Assembly (NCBI GenBank): GCA_963210315.1 | Contig: OY723262.1 | Span: forward strand, 2,170,001 to 2,234,000 | Reading direction: 5' to 3' | Length of the DNA stretch: 64,000 nt | Source: Rhynchopus euleeides | Taxonomy: Eukaryota > Euglenozoa > Diplonemea > Diplonemida > Diplonemidae | Shown here: positions 29,628 to 39,948 of the stretch, piece by piece | Position numbering within the stretch: position 1 is the stretch's first letter | How the letters are laid out: every line of letters starts with the position of its first letter | The notes under the pieces: model-generated | What the model was told of the DNA's origin: nothing | The model's database searches: none | What the model saw: only the letters and a program-made list of their open reading frames with translations | Program-made: the position numbers and the translations under genes

Positions 29628-32600
29628 CGGGGAAGCCCGCCATCCCCAAACCGACCGCGCCACATCTTCGAGACCAAGCGAGACCTTCTCCTCCGGGCGG
29701 GTGACATCGAGCAGAACCCTGGTCCGGCACAGCACCTCAAGTGCCTGACCTGGAACTGCAACGGTCTCACCGAGGCGAAAAAAGCGGAACTACAGCACCA
29801 CCTCGCAACCCAACGGTACGACGTCGTGCATCTGCAAGAGCTCCGAGCAGCACAGGGGGGAGACCCCAAGTTCCCGGGCTACTCCACATTTCTCCGACGC
29901 CGCACCCAGAAGCGCTGTAAAGGGACGCTCACCTCCGGAGGCGGGATCGCAACGCTAGTGCGGGAGGACCTACACGCGACTCTCATTGCCACCGCACCAG
30001 ACGCTAGTGTAACAGAGACCCTCACAGTGCGAGTCACGGGACCGGAAAGCGCCGTCACGTTCACCAATGTGTACCGCCCCTCGGGAGTCGGCACTAGCAA
30101 CGACCCACGCCACGATGACTTCTCTACATCCCTGCTACCACACACGCCGGAGTCCGTCATAGCTGGCGACTTCAACATCCACAACCGTGCCTGGGATAAA
30201 CATGCGCGCTGTGACAACAAGGGAACTGATCTGTACCACTGGTCCCTCCTCAACGGCATGTCACTGTGCAACGACCCCGACCACCCCACACGCATGCGCC
30301 GCGACTCCAAGTCCTCGCCGGACATCGTCTTCGCCCACTACGAGTTGGGGGAGGTCACCTGGAATACCCTGGACCAGTGGCAATCAGACCACTTCGCCAT
30401 CCAATACACCGTCCCTTTTGAACGAACGCCAGCAGCTGCGACACACCCGGCAGCCAAGGCCCGTCAACTGTGGAACTGGGCAGCAGCGGACTGGCCCGCC
30501 TTCACCGAGGAGCTCGAACGGCTATCACGCAAAGTGACGAAGTGGTGTGACCCGAAGGAGTCCTTCCACAAGTGGCTTGGACTGGTGCGAACGGTCGCAG
30601 CCAAGCACATCCCGACGAAGCGTAGCTCACGCCCCCGCAAGAGGTGGTTCACGAGCAAGGTGAAACGCGCGGTACGGGCGCGGAACGAAGAATCACGCAG
30701 ACACGCCCAGACTACACACCTGTCCCAGGACGACTACGACAAACTGGACAAGCTGACCACCGACGCCACCAACGCCGTCCTCGAAGCAAAACGCACAACT
30801 TGGGAAACCAGGTGCCAGGCTGCGAGCACCAGCAGCGACCTCGGCGCCACCTTCCGGCTTGTGCGAGAACTCGACGGCCGCAAACTTCAACAGGCCGCCT
30901 TCCCGCTTGTCGACGGAGGGGTCCCGGTGACCGACCCCAAAGCTAAGGCGGACCTCCTCTGCAGCCACTACGCCAAGATCAGTGAAGGGAACGACCAACA
31001 GTCACAATCGGTACCCACCCCGCAACATGCGAATGGCCAGACACCCCCCGAGCTCTCAGCTGCCGAAGACGACTTCTCCAAAGAGGAGCTGAGCGCAGCC
31101 CTGTCCGAACTGCAGGAGCGAAAATCCCCAGGGCCTGACGACCTCAACAACGAACTGCTGATGCACCTCGGCCCCCAAGCGCGGCAGGGACTCCTGCACG
31201 TGCTCAACCTGTCGTGGAACAGCGGCATCCTCCCCGACGCATGGACGCGAGCAGTCATCGTCCCGATCCTGAAACCGGGGAAGCCAGCGACGGCAGCATC
31301 CTCGTACCGACCAATTGCGCTCACCAGCACAGCATGCAAGGTACTGGAAAAAATGGTGAAGAGGCGCATGGAGCAGCTCATGCTTGACGACGCATACCCG
31401 CAAGTCGAGGGGCACTGCCCGAACCAAGCGGGATTCCAGCGACTGAGATCGACAACCGACCAGCTAGCCTACATCACCCAAACAGCGACGGACGCCCTCT
31501 CCTCCGGGAAGGCAGCTGTCACCCTGTACTTCGACCTCGAGAAAGCCTTCGACAAGGTCAGCAAGCTCGCAGTCATCAACAGCGTCAGACGAAAGGGCTT
31601 CCCCCCGAAGTTCACCCGATGGCTGCACAACTACCTCAGCAACCGCCGGGCCGCCGCACAGGTGCACGGGGTGAGAAGCGACTACTACGACTTCAACAAC
31701 GGTGTCCCACAAGGAACAGTGCTCTCGCCCCTGCTCTTCAACTGCGTGATGGATGACGTATCTCGAGCCATCACCGCCTCCCCGGACGTCCACCCTGCGG
31801 TGTTCGCAGATGACATTGCAGTACTCGTCGTCGGGGACACCTACACCGACGCCCTAAGCACCGCACAGGGCGTCATATCAGCACTCGCCGCCGAAGTCCC
31901 ACTCCACGGGCTGCAGCTCTCCCCCAGCAAGTGCTGCTACACGCTGATGGGAACGACGCCTGAAGCACTGGGCGAGCACAAGCGCATGGAGCTCCCAGAC
32001 GGCACCCCCCTCCAGCACGACTCCACAGCAAAATACCTCGGGGTTTACATCGATGCCTGCTACACGATGTCGGACCACGTCGACCACGTCGTGACCACCT
32101 GTATGCGACGCCTGAGCATACTGCGTATGTTGGCAGGCACCGACTGGGGCTCAAGTGGAGACACGCTGCGCCAGGCCTACCTGACGTATGTCTACCCCAT
32201 CCTGATGTACGCCGCAAGCGTTTACACCCCTGGCCTGACCGCGAGGAACCTCAAACGCCTGCAAGATGTCCACCGCACCGCAGCCCTGATTATCACAGGC
32301 TGCATGAAGAACACCAGCACGGCGAAGCTCCTCTGGGAATCACACCTACGAGACCTCGACCTCGACTTCAAGGTTGCGGTGTGCACAGACCACGAACGCT
32401 TCCGCCGCGTGCCCCACTCCCCAGGATACCGGGCGCAACTAAATACCGGGAACACGGGAGGCAGCTGGCTACATCAGGCACGGAGTCTGGTGAAATCCTC
32501 GAAGGTCGACGGGCGCACCCCCCTGCTGGCCCCCCTGCATGCAGCACACCCCATCCCCCCCTGGGAATGGAACCTGGTGCTGCCACGAGTGCACATCCTG

Positions 32601-33593
32601 GCGACGCTGCCGGGGCTCACCGCCCCGAAGGCCGCCACCCCGAAAGACACCCTCCGGGACCTGGCAGAGCAGACCATCCAGGCCCTCCCGACGTGCGCCT
32701 GGCATGTCTACACCGACGGGTCAGTCTCCAACTCCACATCGCGGCAGCAACAGGGCGGCGCGGGCGCAGCGGTGTACAGCATGCCGGAGGGCCGCCTCAA
32801 GAAAAAGCTCGCCTGGCCGGCAGGACTCCGTTGCATCAGCTACCAGGCAGAGCTGGTGGCCATCAGAGAATCCCTCGCCCACCTATGCACCGTGGTAACC
32901 CAAGGCGAAACGGTCGCCATCCTCACCGACTCGCAGAGCGCACTGAATGCACTGCTGAGCGGCCCCCAGCGAGCGAGGGGGTCCACCGAATGGGACATCT
33001 GGCAGAGGCTGCGCAAGCTCGCCCAAACGTACGATGTCACCACCCACCTCCGCTACATCCCGTCGCATGTTGGGGTGGTAGGGAACGAACTTGCTGACAA
33101 GCAGGCGCAGATCGGTGCGTTCAAGCCCCAGATGGAGCCGATCAGCCTCGCGTCGGCCCGTGTCACCCTCCGCCGACACATATACAGCGGGACCACGTTG
33201 CCCCGCACAGACAGCGTGTACGCGTATCGGTCAGGAATCGGGGAGACGCGACTGCAGCGCCCTGACCTCCGCATGGAGGGCCTTACCCGCTTAGGGGAAA
33301 CCACCATCCGCCGCCTCCGGGCCGACCACCACCGCCTGGTGTACGACCACGACGTCCCGGGCAGCGCACAACCACCGTGCAAACCCTGCCTGAAGCTTGC
33401 GCCGGACAGCCCCCCGCCTGGGGTCTCGCTGAAGCACCTATTCTTCGGCTGTCCCGCGACAGCGTCAGCCCGACACCACCTCACAGCCACAAGCGTGCAC
33501 AACCTGCTGCTGCACAACTGCAAGGGGGCCCTACGCTACCTGGCTGAGGCAGGGGTGACGGAGCACAGCGAGAAGGACTACCTGATCTCGTGA
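29628..33593 (+). CDS. ORF2: endonuclease, reverse transcriptase, RNase H
   Basis: Open frame from after the ORF1 TGA to TGA 33591-33593; no ATG occurs before the endonuclease, so translation probably arrives from ORF1. APE endonuclease: LTWNCNG (N), VVHLQE (E), GDFNIHNRAWD, SSPDIVF, QSDHFAI (SDH). RT, counted from 29826: KSPGPDDLNNELL (~433), SYRPIALTSTACKVLEK, motif A YFDLEKAFD (~568), NNGVPQGTVLSPLLF (~625), motif C FADD (~660), KYLGVYID. RNase H: VYTDGSV (~961), YQAELVAIRESL, LTDSQSALNAL, SHVGVVGNELAD. A C-K-P-C … H-L-F-F-G-C tail follows. All catalytic residues are present; no internal stop or shift. Confidence 0.95.
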   Translation, partial: RGSPPSPNRPRHIFETKRDLLLRAGDIEQNPGPAQHLKCLTWNCNGLTEAKKAELQHHLATQRYDVVHLQELRAAQGGDPKFPGYSTFLRRRTQKRCKGTLTSGGGIATLVREDLHATLIATAPDASVTETLTVRVTGPESAVTFTNVYRPSGVGTSNDPRHDDFSTSLLPHTPESVIAGDFNIHNRAWDKHARCDNKGTDLYHWSLLNGMSLCNDPDHPTRMRRDSKSSPDIVFAHYELGEVTWNTLDQWQSDHFAIQYTVPFERTPAAATHPAAKARQLWNWAAADWPAFTEELERLSRKVTKWCDPKESFHKWLGLVRTVAAKHIPTKRSSRPRKRWFTSKVKRAVRARNEESRRHAQTTHLSQDDYDKLDKLTTDATNAVLEAKRTTWETRCQAASTSSDLGATFRLVRELDGRKLQQAAFPLVDGGVPVTDPKAKADLLCSHYAKISEGNDQQSQSVPTPQHANGQTPPELSAAEDDFSKEELSAALSELQERKSPGPDDLNNELLMHLGPQARQGLLHVLNLSWNSGILPDAWTRAVIVPILKPGKPATAASSYRPIALTSTACKVLEKMVKRRMEQLMLDDAYPQVEGHCPNQAGFQRLRSTTDQLAYITQTATDALSSGKAAVTLYFDLEKAFDKVSKLAVINSVRRKGFPPKFTRWLHNYLSNRRAAAQVHGVRSDYYDFNNGVPQGTVLSPLLFNCVMDDVSRAITASPDVHPAVFADDIAVLVVGDTYTDALSTAQGVISALAAEVPLHGLQLSPSKCCYTLMGTTPEALGEHKRMELPDGTPLQHDSTAKYLGVYIDACYTMSDHVDHVVTTCMRRLSILRMLAGTDWGSSGDTLRQAYLTYVYPILMYAASVYTPGLTARNLKRLQDVHRTAALIITGCMKNTSTAKLLWESHLRDLDLDFKVAVCTDHERFRRVPHSPGYRAQLNTGNTGGSWLHQARSLVKSSKVDGRTPLLAPLHAAHPIPPWEWNLVLPRVHILATLPGLTAPKAATPKDTLRDLAEQTIQALPTCAWHVYTDGSVSNSTSRQQQGGAGAAVYSMPEGRLKKKLAWPAGLRCISYQAELVAIRESLAHLCTVVTQGETVAILTDSQSALNALLSGPQRARGSTEWDIWQRLRKLAQTYDVTTHLRYIPSHVGVVGNELADKQAQIGAFKPQMEPISLASARVTLRRHIYSGTTLPRTDSVYAYRSGIGETRLQRPDLRMEGLTRLGETTIRRLRADHHRLVYDHDVPGSAQPPCKPCLKLAPDSPPPGVSLKHLFFGCPATASARHHLTATSVHNLLLHNCKGALRYLAEAGVTEHSEKDYLIS
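29679..29726 (+). other. 2A-like ribosome-skipping peptide
   Basis: The ORF2 frame reads RDLLLRAGDIEQNPGP, an exact match to the 2A consensus D(V/I)ExNPG|P with the usual Leu-rich, Gly-preceded upstream helix. Skipping between Gly and the final Pro (29724-29726) would release an ORF2 protein starting P-A-Q-H-L-K just before the endonuclease motif LTWNCNG. 2A-like sequences are known from some non-LTR retrotransposons of trypanosomes and marine animals. Here it lies between ORF1 and ORF2 rather than at the start of an ATG-initiated ORF. Confidence 0.88.
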
Positions 33594-33832
33594 AACCTGC
33601 AAAAATCAACAGCGGTCAAGGGCTTCGGCCTGACACCCCAGCACCCCCCCCCCCCACCCCCAGACCCACGTCACTTTCCACGGGCCGCCAGGCGCGTCAG
33701 CGTCGGCGACCGCCCGCCCCCAGTCTGAGAGGCAGCAGCCACGACTCGGCAGGAGGCGGGCACAACAAAAAAAGGGAGAGTCGTCACTGTGCATATCAGC
33801 ACGGTCCCGCCCTCTGAGCCAGACTAACCCGC

Positions 33833-33959
33833 CCATAAAGGAAAAGAGGAAGAGGCGACGTAAGGCAATGCCTCCGTGCGGCAAGGAGAACACGAAACAG
33901 CGTCCCCCCTCACCGGGGGACGCGACGAGCACGGCCAAAAATCGTTCAAATCGTTCAAG
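33833..33959 (+). repeat. SINE-like structured repeat
   Basis: Full copy: AAGGAAAAGAGGAAGAGG, GGCAATGCCTCCGTGCGGC, GAGAACACGAAACAGCG, stem-loop CCCCCTCACCGGGGG, GAGCACGGCC, then ATCGTTCAAATCGTTCAA. The last part matches the pol III B-box pattern GTTCRANTC. Confidence 0.75.
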
Positions 33960-34353
33960 ATAGTAGGCAGCGCTTGGGCAACAAATTCAACCTCCTCATC
34001 AGGCTGCGGAGTTGCTTTTGTTTTGCCCGGATTTGGCGCACAAACAACAGCCTTATCTTTTTTCAACACAGTGTGCCAACCCAAGTGAGAGAGAGGCTGG
34101 TAGCAAAAACCCCGAAACCGCTTCAGCTTCTCTCAATCGGCTGGGGGTGTGAGAAGTCGTTTGTTGGGCTTCTTCGAAGCTTGGTTCAAAATCGTTCAGT
34201 AAATCGTTCAGTCGTTCAAATACACATCGATTCGATGGCAAAGCCTGCCATCCTGGCCGCAGTTTTTACTTCAACGAATACACAGATTTTTTCCTTTACT
34301 TTACCTCTACTTTTCTCCGCTTGGGTGACATGCCCGAAATGCAATATTTTTTT

Positions 34354-34535
34354 TGAAGAAGAGGAATTCGGGAATGCAAAAATATTACCGTTCAAAAATT
34401 CGTGGCAGCGAACCATGTCCTGCATCCAGAAGAACGCGACATTCAATTGGGCGATCGGTATGCGACCCGTGTCAGCGGGGGGTGCCTTCGGGTCGTATCT
34501 CTGTTAGACCGTTCGGACGCCATCGCAACAGCTGA
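34354..34535 (+). CDS. Exon-like segment, unknown protein
   Basis: A protein-like frame (KFVAANHVLHPEERDIQLGD … RVVSLLDRSDAIATAE) follows a T-rich tract ending TTTTTTTTGAAG at about 34359. A second frame over the same DNA is also open (TCPKCNIFFEEEEFGNAK), so the choice is uncertain. It runs into a SINE-like repeat at about 34540. No family recognised. Confidence 0.28.
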
Positions 34536-34674
34536 GAAATCCGTGCCAGCCAGAAGAACCCGAAACCGGAGGGCTGCTGGAAGCACGGATACAACAACTG
34601 TTCAATACCGGCAGTGCCAGTCTCCTCGGTTGGCAATGCATCTTAAGTAAATACCACCCTGGCCGGGTAGCAGA

Positions 34675-34760
34675 TACCGTGCGGCCAGGCGAACACGAAA
34701 CCGCGCCCCCTCTCACCAGGAGGCGCTACGAACACGGCCAGAACTCGCTCAAAATCGTTC
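34675..34760 (+). repeat. SINE-like structured repeat
   Basis: CCGTGCGGCCAGGCGAACAC, CCCCTCTCACCAGGAGG, GAACACGGCCAGAA and AAAATCGTTC. Same orientation as the other copies. Confidence 0.7.
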
Positions 34761-34883
34761 CGTACCAGGAAATCCCTCTCGAATGCAGCGTGCCGGTGGG
34801 ACAGACTTGACCCCGAGATTGTGTTGTGACAAGGGGGCATTCGCCCTCCTGCTTTCGGCAATTTTCGGTGTTTTCCTCACAAA

Positions 34884-34972
34884 GCAATGCAATTCCACCG
34901 TGCGGTCAGAAGAACAGGAAACCGCGACCCCTCTCACCAGGGGACGCTGCGGACACGGCCAGATCGTTCAAA
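34884..34972 (+). repeat. SINE-like structured repeat
   Basis: GCAATTCCACCGTGCGGTCA, ACCCCTCTCACCAGGGGACG, GGACACGGCC, ATCGTTCAAAA. A weaker relative lies at 35455-35505. Confidence 0.7.
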
Positions 34973-37166
34973 AAAAAGGGTCCATCAACGGGCTGTCAGT
35001 TCAAAATATGGTGCATCCCACCATATGCGCACATCGGCACCGCGTAGAGTAGCGAAGTTTACCCAAAAGATGCACCATCACACACACACGACAGCATTGC
35101 TTTCTCGACCCCCCCCTCCCCTATGTCTGTACAATAGCCACGGGTTCGCCAAGCGTATTTACAGCGGGCGAATCGCCCCCTCTCACACTCCCACACCCCC
35201 TCCCCTCTCCCTTCATGAAACGAACATTCAACGAACCAACACAAGCATACGCACACCTATTTCTCTTGCTTCGATGCCCGGTGTGCAGACTTCAATAGTT
35301 TCTCTCTCTCTACTCTCTCTCTCGTGTGCTTGAGGATACTCCTTCCTTCATGGAGCCCCACTGTTTGCCCTTTCAATCGATGCCCCCTGCTTCGTTTGAG
35401 TATCCATAGGGAGTCGGTGTCAGGGGTGGGGCGGCGAGACGCTGTCGCTCCCATCAACAGCAGAAGAACTGCAGCTCCTCTCACCGGGGGGCTGTCCGGA
35501 GCGCGCTAATCATCCTTCGGATGGCTAAACGTGCTCCCGTCGCCCCCGCCATCCGCCCCTTCGCCCACCCCCGACCCCTCAACGCCTGCCAACCGAGGAC
35601 CTTTCCGTGCCTTTCTTTGCTGGATCTTGTGAGGGGGGTCTGCGTGATCCACTCAAACAAATTTCATGCAGGGAGGGGGAGTGGGTGTATTGTTTGGGTT
35701 TTGTCCCGTTCTGCTTCACTCCACGATCCAGCAGGGGCACACCGATGGGGTGGGGGGTCACCCGAACTCTTGACTCTATTTGCAAGTGATCAAACTATAC
35801 TTTACCTCCCTTCTCTTGTCTTACGCCTTACTGCGGCAGTAGCCTCCATTTTCTCCGCGTATCTTGCCTTGTGGTCCAAACGAGCAGCAAACACAACAAT
35901 GGCTGTGTGCCAGACAGGCAGGAAGCGCCCCGCTCTTGTCTTTTACCTCTGGGGTGACTTGTAACCCCAACTGTGCATCGGTCAGCTCGAGACTACAGGG
36001 CATATCCGTCTTGTCTGCCTTCTCCACCTACATACAACCCCCCCCTCTCGTAGCTCAGATAGGTCTTGCTGATCGGAAGTGCTCACTGTGTAGTGTCGCC
36101 GGCATGGCAATATTGTCGTTGCCCTGAGCTGCATATCCATTTAGACACTAATCTTCGTTTAAAAAGCAGTGAGTGCGTGCGCCATTTGTTGGGCAAGCAC
36201 ACCGGATGTGTGAGTTCTGATATACCTCATCATATCGTGTGCTCCTCTCGCCCCACCCCCTCTAATATTTGTTTTTCTTCATATGTTCGCCAGAGCCAAA
36301 GCCTTGGGAGCCTTTCTGTCTGTCCGCATTATCCTGGAGCTTGCGACGCCCCCACACACACACCCACTTCGTCAGACGGAAAGAGGTGGTTGTGGTGGGC
36401 CTCCCACGTTCCAACAAGGCAGTATGCAGGGGCAGCGGTTGGTGACTCTCGTCGTGTTTTGGTGTCACTTCACAATACGGTGGGGTCACAGATAGGGGGG
36501 TATTTTTTTTTGCGTTACATTCTGATCTGCCATCCCACCCCCTGCGCCACGCTGGGTATGGCTTGCTGTCTCCACCTCGAACACACCATGTTTCTTGGCA
36601 TCAAGAGAAACTCTGGAAAAAAAAACATGCCGCCCATTTTTTTCATCGTCATTATCATCATGCGGGGATCCTTTTGACGCAGGCAAACAACCGGATCGCA
36701 CCCTACTGCTTCTGCATGCTCTTTGCCCCCACTGCCCTCCCTTTGTGATGGTGGGAATGCACCTCATCGCTCTAGGGCTGGCCGTTCTCGTTTCACACTC
36801 CTCCTTTCCGAGAAGAAGGCTTACGCTCGACGTCCTCTCCGATAAACAGGGCTGCCACTTCAAATGAGATCTGGAATGTCCAGTTCAGGATTTCATTTCC
36901 CTGAATTCCAGGGCAGAGAGGGAGGGAGGGAGGGAGTCTGGCAGCGGGTCGGCACTTTCGCTCCCCAGGTTAATTGTGGGGGGGACACCGTTCTACACCA
37001 ACGCACCGACACATCCTCTGCTCTCCCGACCGGTTTTGCAGAGCAACAGGAGGGTGTTATTATTGTTGAATTTGCATCAAATATTCAAGAACTGCCTCGC
37101 GGCATCCAAACGTTTCAGGGGGGGGGGGGTGGAAACGGATGGCAAGCCGTAGGGCTGAATGGAGAA
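34973..37166. other. Non-coding spacer
   Basis: No gene supported. C runs, a CT-rich tract around 35300-35330, and short antisense frames. At 36595-36680 a frame starting ATGTTTCTTGGCATCAAGAG is open only briefly. Confidence 0.4.
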
Positions 37167-38363
37167 CAGGGGATAAGATAGGTCTGGTTTTCCGGTTTTC
37201 AAAACCAGGGTTTCCCGGTTCCCGGTTTTCTGGAAAAAAAAAAAGGTCGGTCTCATTTTTGGCGGTTTTTTTTGTGACTTTGGGACAGTAAAACAGTCAG
37301 AAAAAACGCCATAAAAAAATAGAAAGTGACCCCATCGTGATCCGCACAGAGCCCAAATAGTCCAAAGAAGGCAGAGAAGCGGAGAAGAAAAAATGGACCT
37401 AGCGGGTGGCCCGGTGGGTGGTGATGCCCTCGTCATGCAGGTCTCTTCTGTTTTGAAGGTGCACACATGGTGGACTCCAGCCACCATGTCTAAGAGGGAG
37501 TCTAAGACTGCAGTCTGTACTGGAGACGGGAGTCTATTTTCCAGCTAGTTTACGCTCAGACTCCCGCTAGTTGAGACTCATGGGAGACACGGTGTACTCC
37601 AGCGGAGGTAGGGTAACCTCCGCTGGAGTTCACCGTGTCGTCTGCCTCTGTGCAGCGTCACTCGGTGCCATCGAATACATGGCGACAGCCCACCAACTCG
37701 AGACAGATCTGCTTGTCTGGAGGGCTGAGACGAGAACACGAACGACTTTCAAGCAGTCTTGAAGGTCGCCAAGCCTATTGGGGGCAACTAACAGATGAGA
37801 TTTGTTTGTTGCCTGTCGTCACAGCTAGGTGCCCATCTCCTCGAAAACTCTCGTCTAGGCTCTACGTGGCGGAGATCTCGTGGACCCTTTGGCCATGACA
37901 AGGTCTGCCGTGCATCCACTCCACCCACAACGCACACCTGTCACGAGTGGTCGCTCCCACGTCCTCCTCCACCCTGAAGGTTGAACCCTCAAGGACCAGT
38001 GATCTCCTGCTGGCCGGGCTGCGATACAGTGAAGCCTTCCTACTTACAAGCGAATCCAGACTGTAGGGAACAGATGTTCACTACCGTGGCCTCCGGCGGC
38101 TGGGGGGCTCCGCCCCCCAGACCCCCCTGCGTAAAAACATTGCACCAGACCGGTTTTTTGGCCGAGAGTCCAAACTTTCAAAGCAGCTGCTGCGCCTGCC
38201 CCACCAAGCAGCCTCAGTACGACAGGACGCGCGCAGGCACTGGGCCCTCTCAGATTCTGGGAGGGTTTGCGCGGGTCGCGCGCGCCGAAGGCGCGCGCGA
38301 AAAATTTTCAAAACCAGAAAAACCGGAAAACGGCGCCAGAAAAAAAGTCTATCTTATACCCTG
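37167..38363 (-). mobile_element. hAT-like element, copy 3 (inverted)
   Basis: Ends CAGGGGATAAGATAGG and CTATCTTATACCCTG. Collinear and near-identical to 14940-16119 in reverse orientation, including the ACTCCAGCGGA stem-loops and the GGAGCCCC repeat at 38075-38135. Left flank ATGGAGAA is matched by TTGGAGAA five bases beyond the right end, a possible disturbed 8-bp duplication. No transposase gene. Confidence 0.85.
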
Positions 38364-38480
38364 TTGTATTGGAGAATCGCGAATCAAAAAAAAGCTAACG
38401 AACGAAAACCGCACCTGGCAAAAAAAGTATCCGGGCGTCAATGGGACAAATCGTAACTGTGCAGTAGCCTAGCTCTCACA

Positions 38481-38708
38481 GTGCCTGTTATTGTCGACAC
38501 CAAAAAAATATCCCATCGGGGGCCGTTGCTATGGGGTGTTCAGAAGAAACGTGAGCCTCCCATGCCCGGACACAACATGCGTGGCAGGCCGTCACAGTGT
38601 TTGACGCAGGGTGCAACCCCTCATTTCAAAGGAACTCGGAACGAACCCGCATTCATGCGATCCATGCCTTGTCAAGCAGCTCTCGATATGCAGAGCGTTC
38701 GAGAGCCA
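38481..38708 (+). CDS. Possible exon ending at a strong donor
   Basis: A frame open through 38708 ends in MRSMPCQAALDMQSVREPT (last codon split) before GTGAGTGC, the consensus 5' splice site. The acceptor is not certain. It may be an upstream exon of the gene ending at 39948, but phases to the next candidate could not be confirmed. Confidence 0.28.
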
Positions 38709-38919
38709 ACGTGAGTGCATAGCGGCCTTCCAGACAGTGCGGGCAGTGGTGGTGGTGGTGGTGTGTGTGGGGAATCGCGGCAGCTCCAACCGGAGTAACT
38801 TTGTTTCTTCCTTCGGGCGACGAAACCCACGATACCGCCGCCCCCTGCCCCCTCCCCTCTTTGCTTTCCCGTCTCATACTCTCAGCACTCTTTGAATCTT
38901 AAAAAACCTCCAACTTCAG

Positions 38920-39068
38920 AAGGGTCTTGGTAGTATTTGCGTTGTGTGCACACCCGGTGCAAAGTATTGCGCAGGGGCAAAGTGGCCAGCAGGGCTCTGG
39001 GATAGCAGTTTGTTGTGTCGCGCAATCTGCTACGGCTGTGCAACGGACCATAGAATACACACGTCCTA
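38920..39068 (+). CDS. Possible Cys-rich exon
   Basis: After acceptor CTCCAACTTCAG a frame reads KGLGSICVVCTPGAKYCAG … CRAICYGCATDHR with seven or more Cys, up to donor-like GTAAAG at 39069. The exon length gives phase 2, which would make a stop with the best next acceptor, so the donor may differ or this is not an exon. Confidence 0.25.
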
Positions 39069-39144
39069 GTAAAGAAAGTTTTTTTGCGACGTTTTTTGCC
39101 GGTTCCTGTGACTCGGGCACATCCCCGGCAAGGTTTCTTTCAAG

Positions 39145-39948
39145 AGAAATGGAACAACAGAGTTCCGCAAAAGACCTTGGGGGTGGCAGACGTTGGACCA
39201 CCCTGGGTTGGCCTGGCCCTCACACCAAGAACTGGGATCTCGATTCTTTGTAGCAGAAACAGCACTGTGGCCATCTTGATCTGACGCCCCGAGCGAGGCA
39301 TATCTCGTCGCAGCTCAAGCTGGCTGTGTGACATTGATTCCCGAACTCCGCGTGACCGGATCGCGACTGGTTCACATCAACGCAGTACGAACGAAGCGTG
39401 GATGTCCAAATACCATGTGTTGCGTTCATAGTCCCCTCCCACCCGCTGCACCTAGTGTTGCCATTTTTTAGGATTTTCTGTCAAATTTGAGCATCTGGCT
39501 TTTGCCTCCAGAGCATGCCGTCAGGGACTCCTACTAGAGTTGCTTCTTTGCGTGATCCGCTCATGGAGAAGAAAAATAATATGCCTCGCTTGACGGACCC
39601 TGTGAATGACCCCTGGGACCGGGTGGCGGTTATGAGGAACCATGTTACCAAGAGTGTTCCTGATGTACACTGTGGCAAGGCGACCACCTATCAAAATTCG
39701 CCCTCCCACTGTGCTCCCCCCATCCGCACCCGAGTTAGGACACGCCAAGCTTGTAAATGTGCTGTCTTTTTATGTTCCCGCCGGCGAGAATGCCGCCTGA
39801 CTCCCTACAGGCTCCAAGAGGTGGGGCGGGTGGCAATATCGGTATTAGGCATCTTTCCTTCGGAGGAGAAGGCGGTGGTATTCACGATATCCCGAACCTT
39901 GTCGCAATGAAGAAGATTGTCAAAGAAGACTGGAAGCGCTTTGGGTGA
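39145..39948 (+). CDS. Last three exons of an unidentified host gene
   Basis: Exon A 39145-39423 follows acceptor GGTTTCTTTCAAG and reads RNGTTEFRKRPWGWQTLDHP … LVAAQAGCVTLIPELRVTGS … VHINAVRTKRGCPNTMCC, interrupted by one in-frame TGA at 39277-39279. Exon B 39512-39733 follows CTTTTGCCTCCAG and reads SMPSGTPTRVASLRDPLMEK … CAPPIRTR. Exon C 39811-39948 follows GACTCCCTACAG and reads APRGGAGGNIGIRHLSFGGE … MKKIVKEDWKRFG, ending at TGA 39946-39948. All three join in phase 0. Donor choices (GTTCAT, GTTAGG) are not consensus. The TGA means the gene may be broken or the exon model wrong. No family recognised. Confidence 0.42.

Larger units (their letters stand above)
27869..33835 (+). mobile_element. 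Near full-length APE-type non-LTR retrotransposon with 2A peptide
   Basis: Order: ORF1 (27869 onward), frameshifted ORF1 tail to 29627, 2A-like motif (29679-29726), apurinic-type endonuclease, RT, RNase H, Cys/His tail ending at 33593, then a 3' UTR with only a short A7 (about 33768-33774). No certain target duplication was found; the exact 5' end is unknown, possibly including the tRNA-like sequence. The protein plan fits RNase H-bearing, endonuclease-encoding (I/Jockey-like) groups. ORF2 is intact over more than 1,250 codons, so the copy is young. Confidence 0.9.

Noticed and set aside
28458..29869. Long minus-strand open frames (354-425 codons) opposite ORF1
   Set aside because: Antisense shadows of GC-rich retrotransposon ORF1; composition is Arg/Gly/Cys-rich with no motifs.
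33833..33959. SINE-like repeat as a hammerhead ribozyme (CGAAAC present)
   Set aside because: The required CUGANGA core strand is absent.
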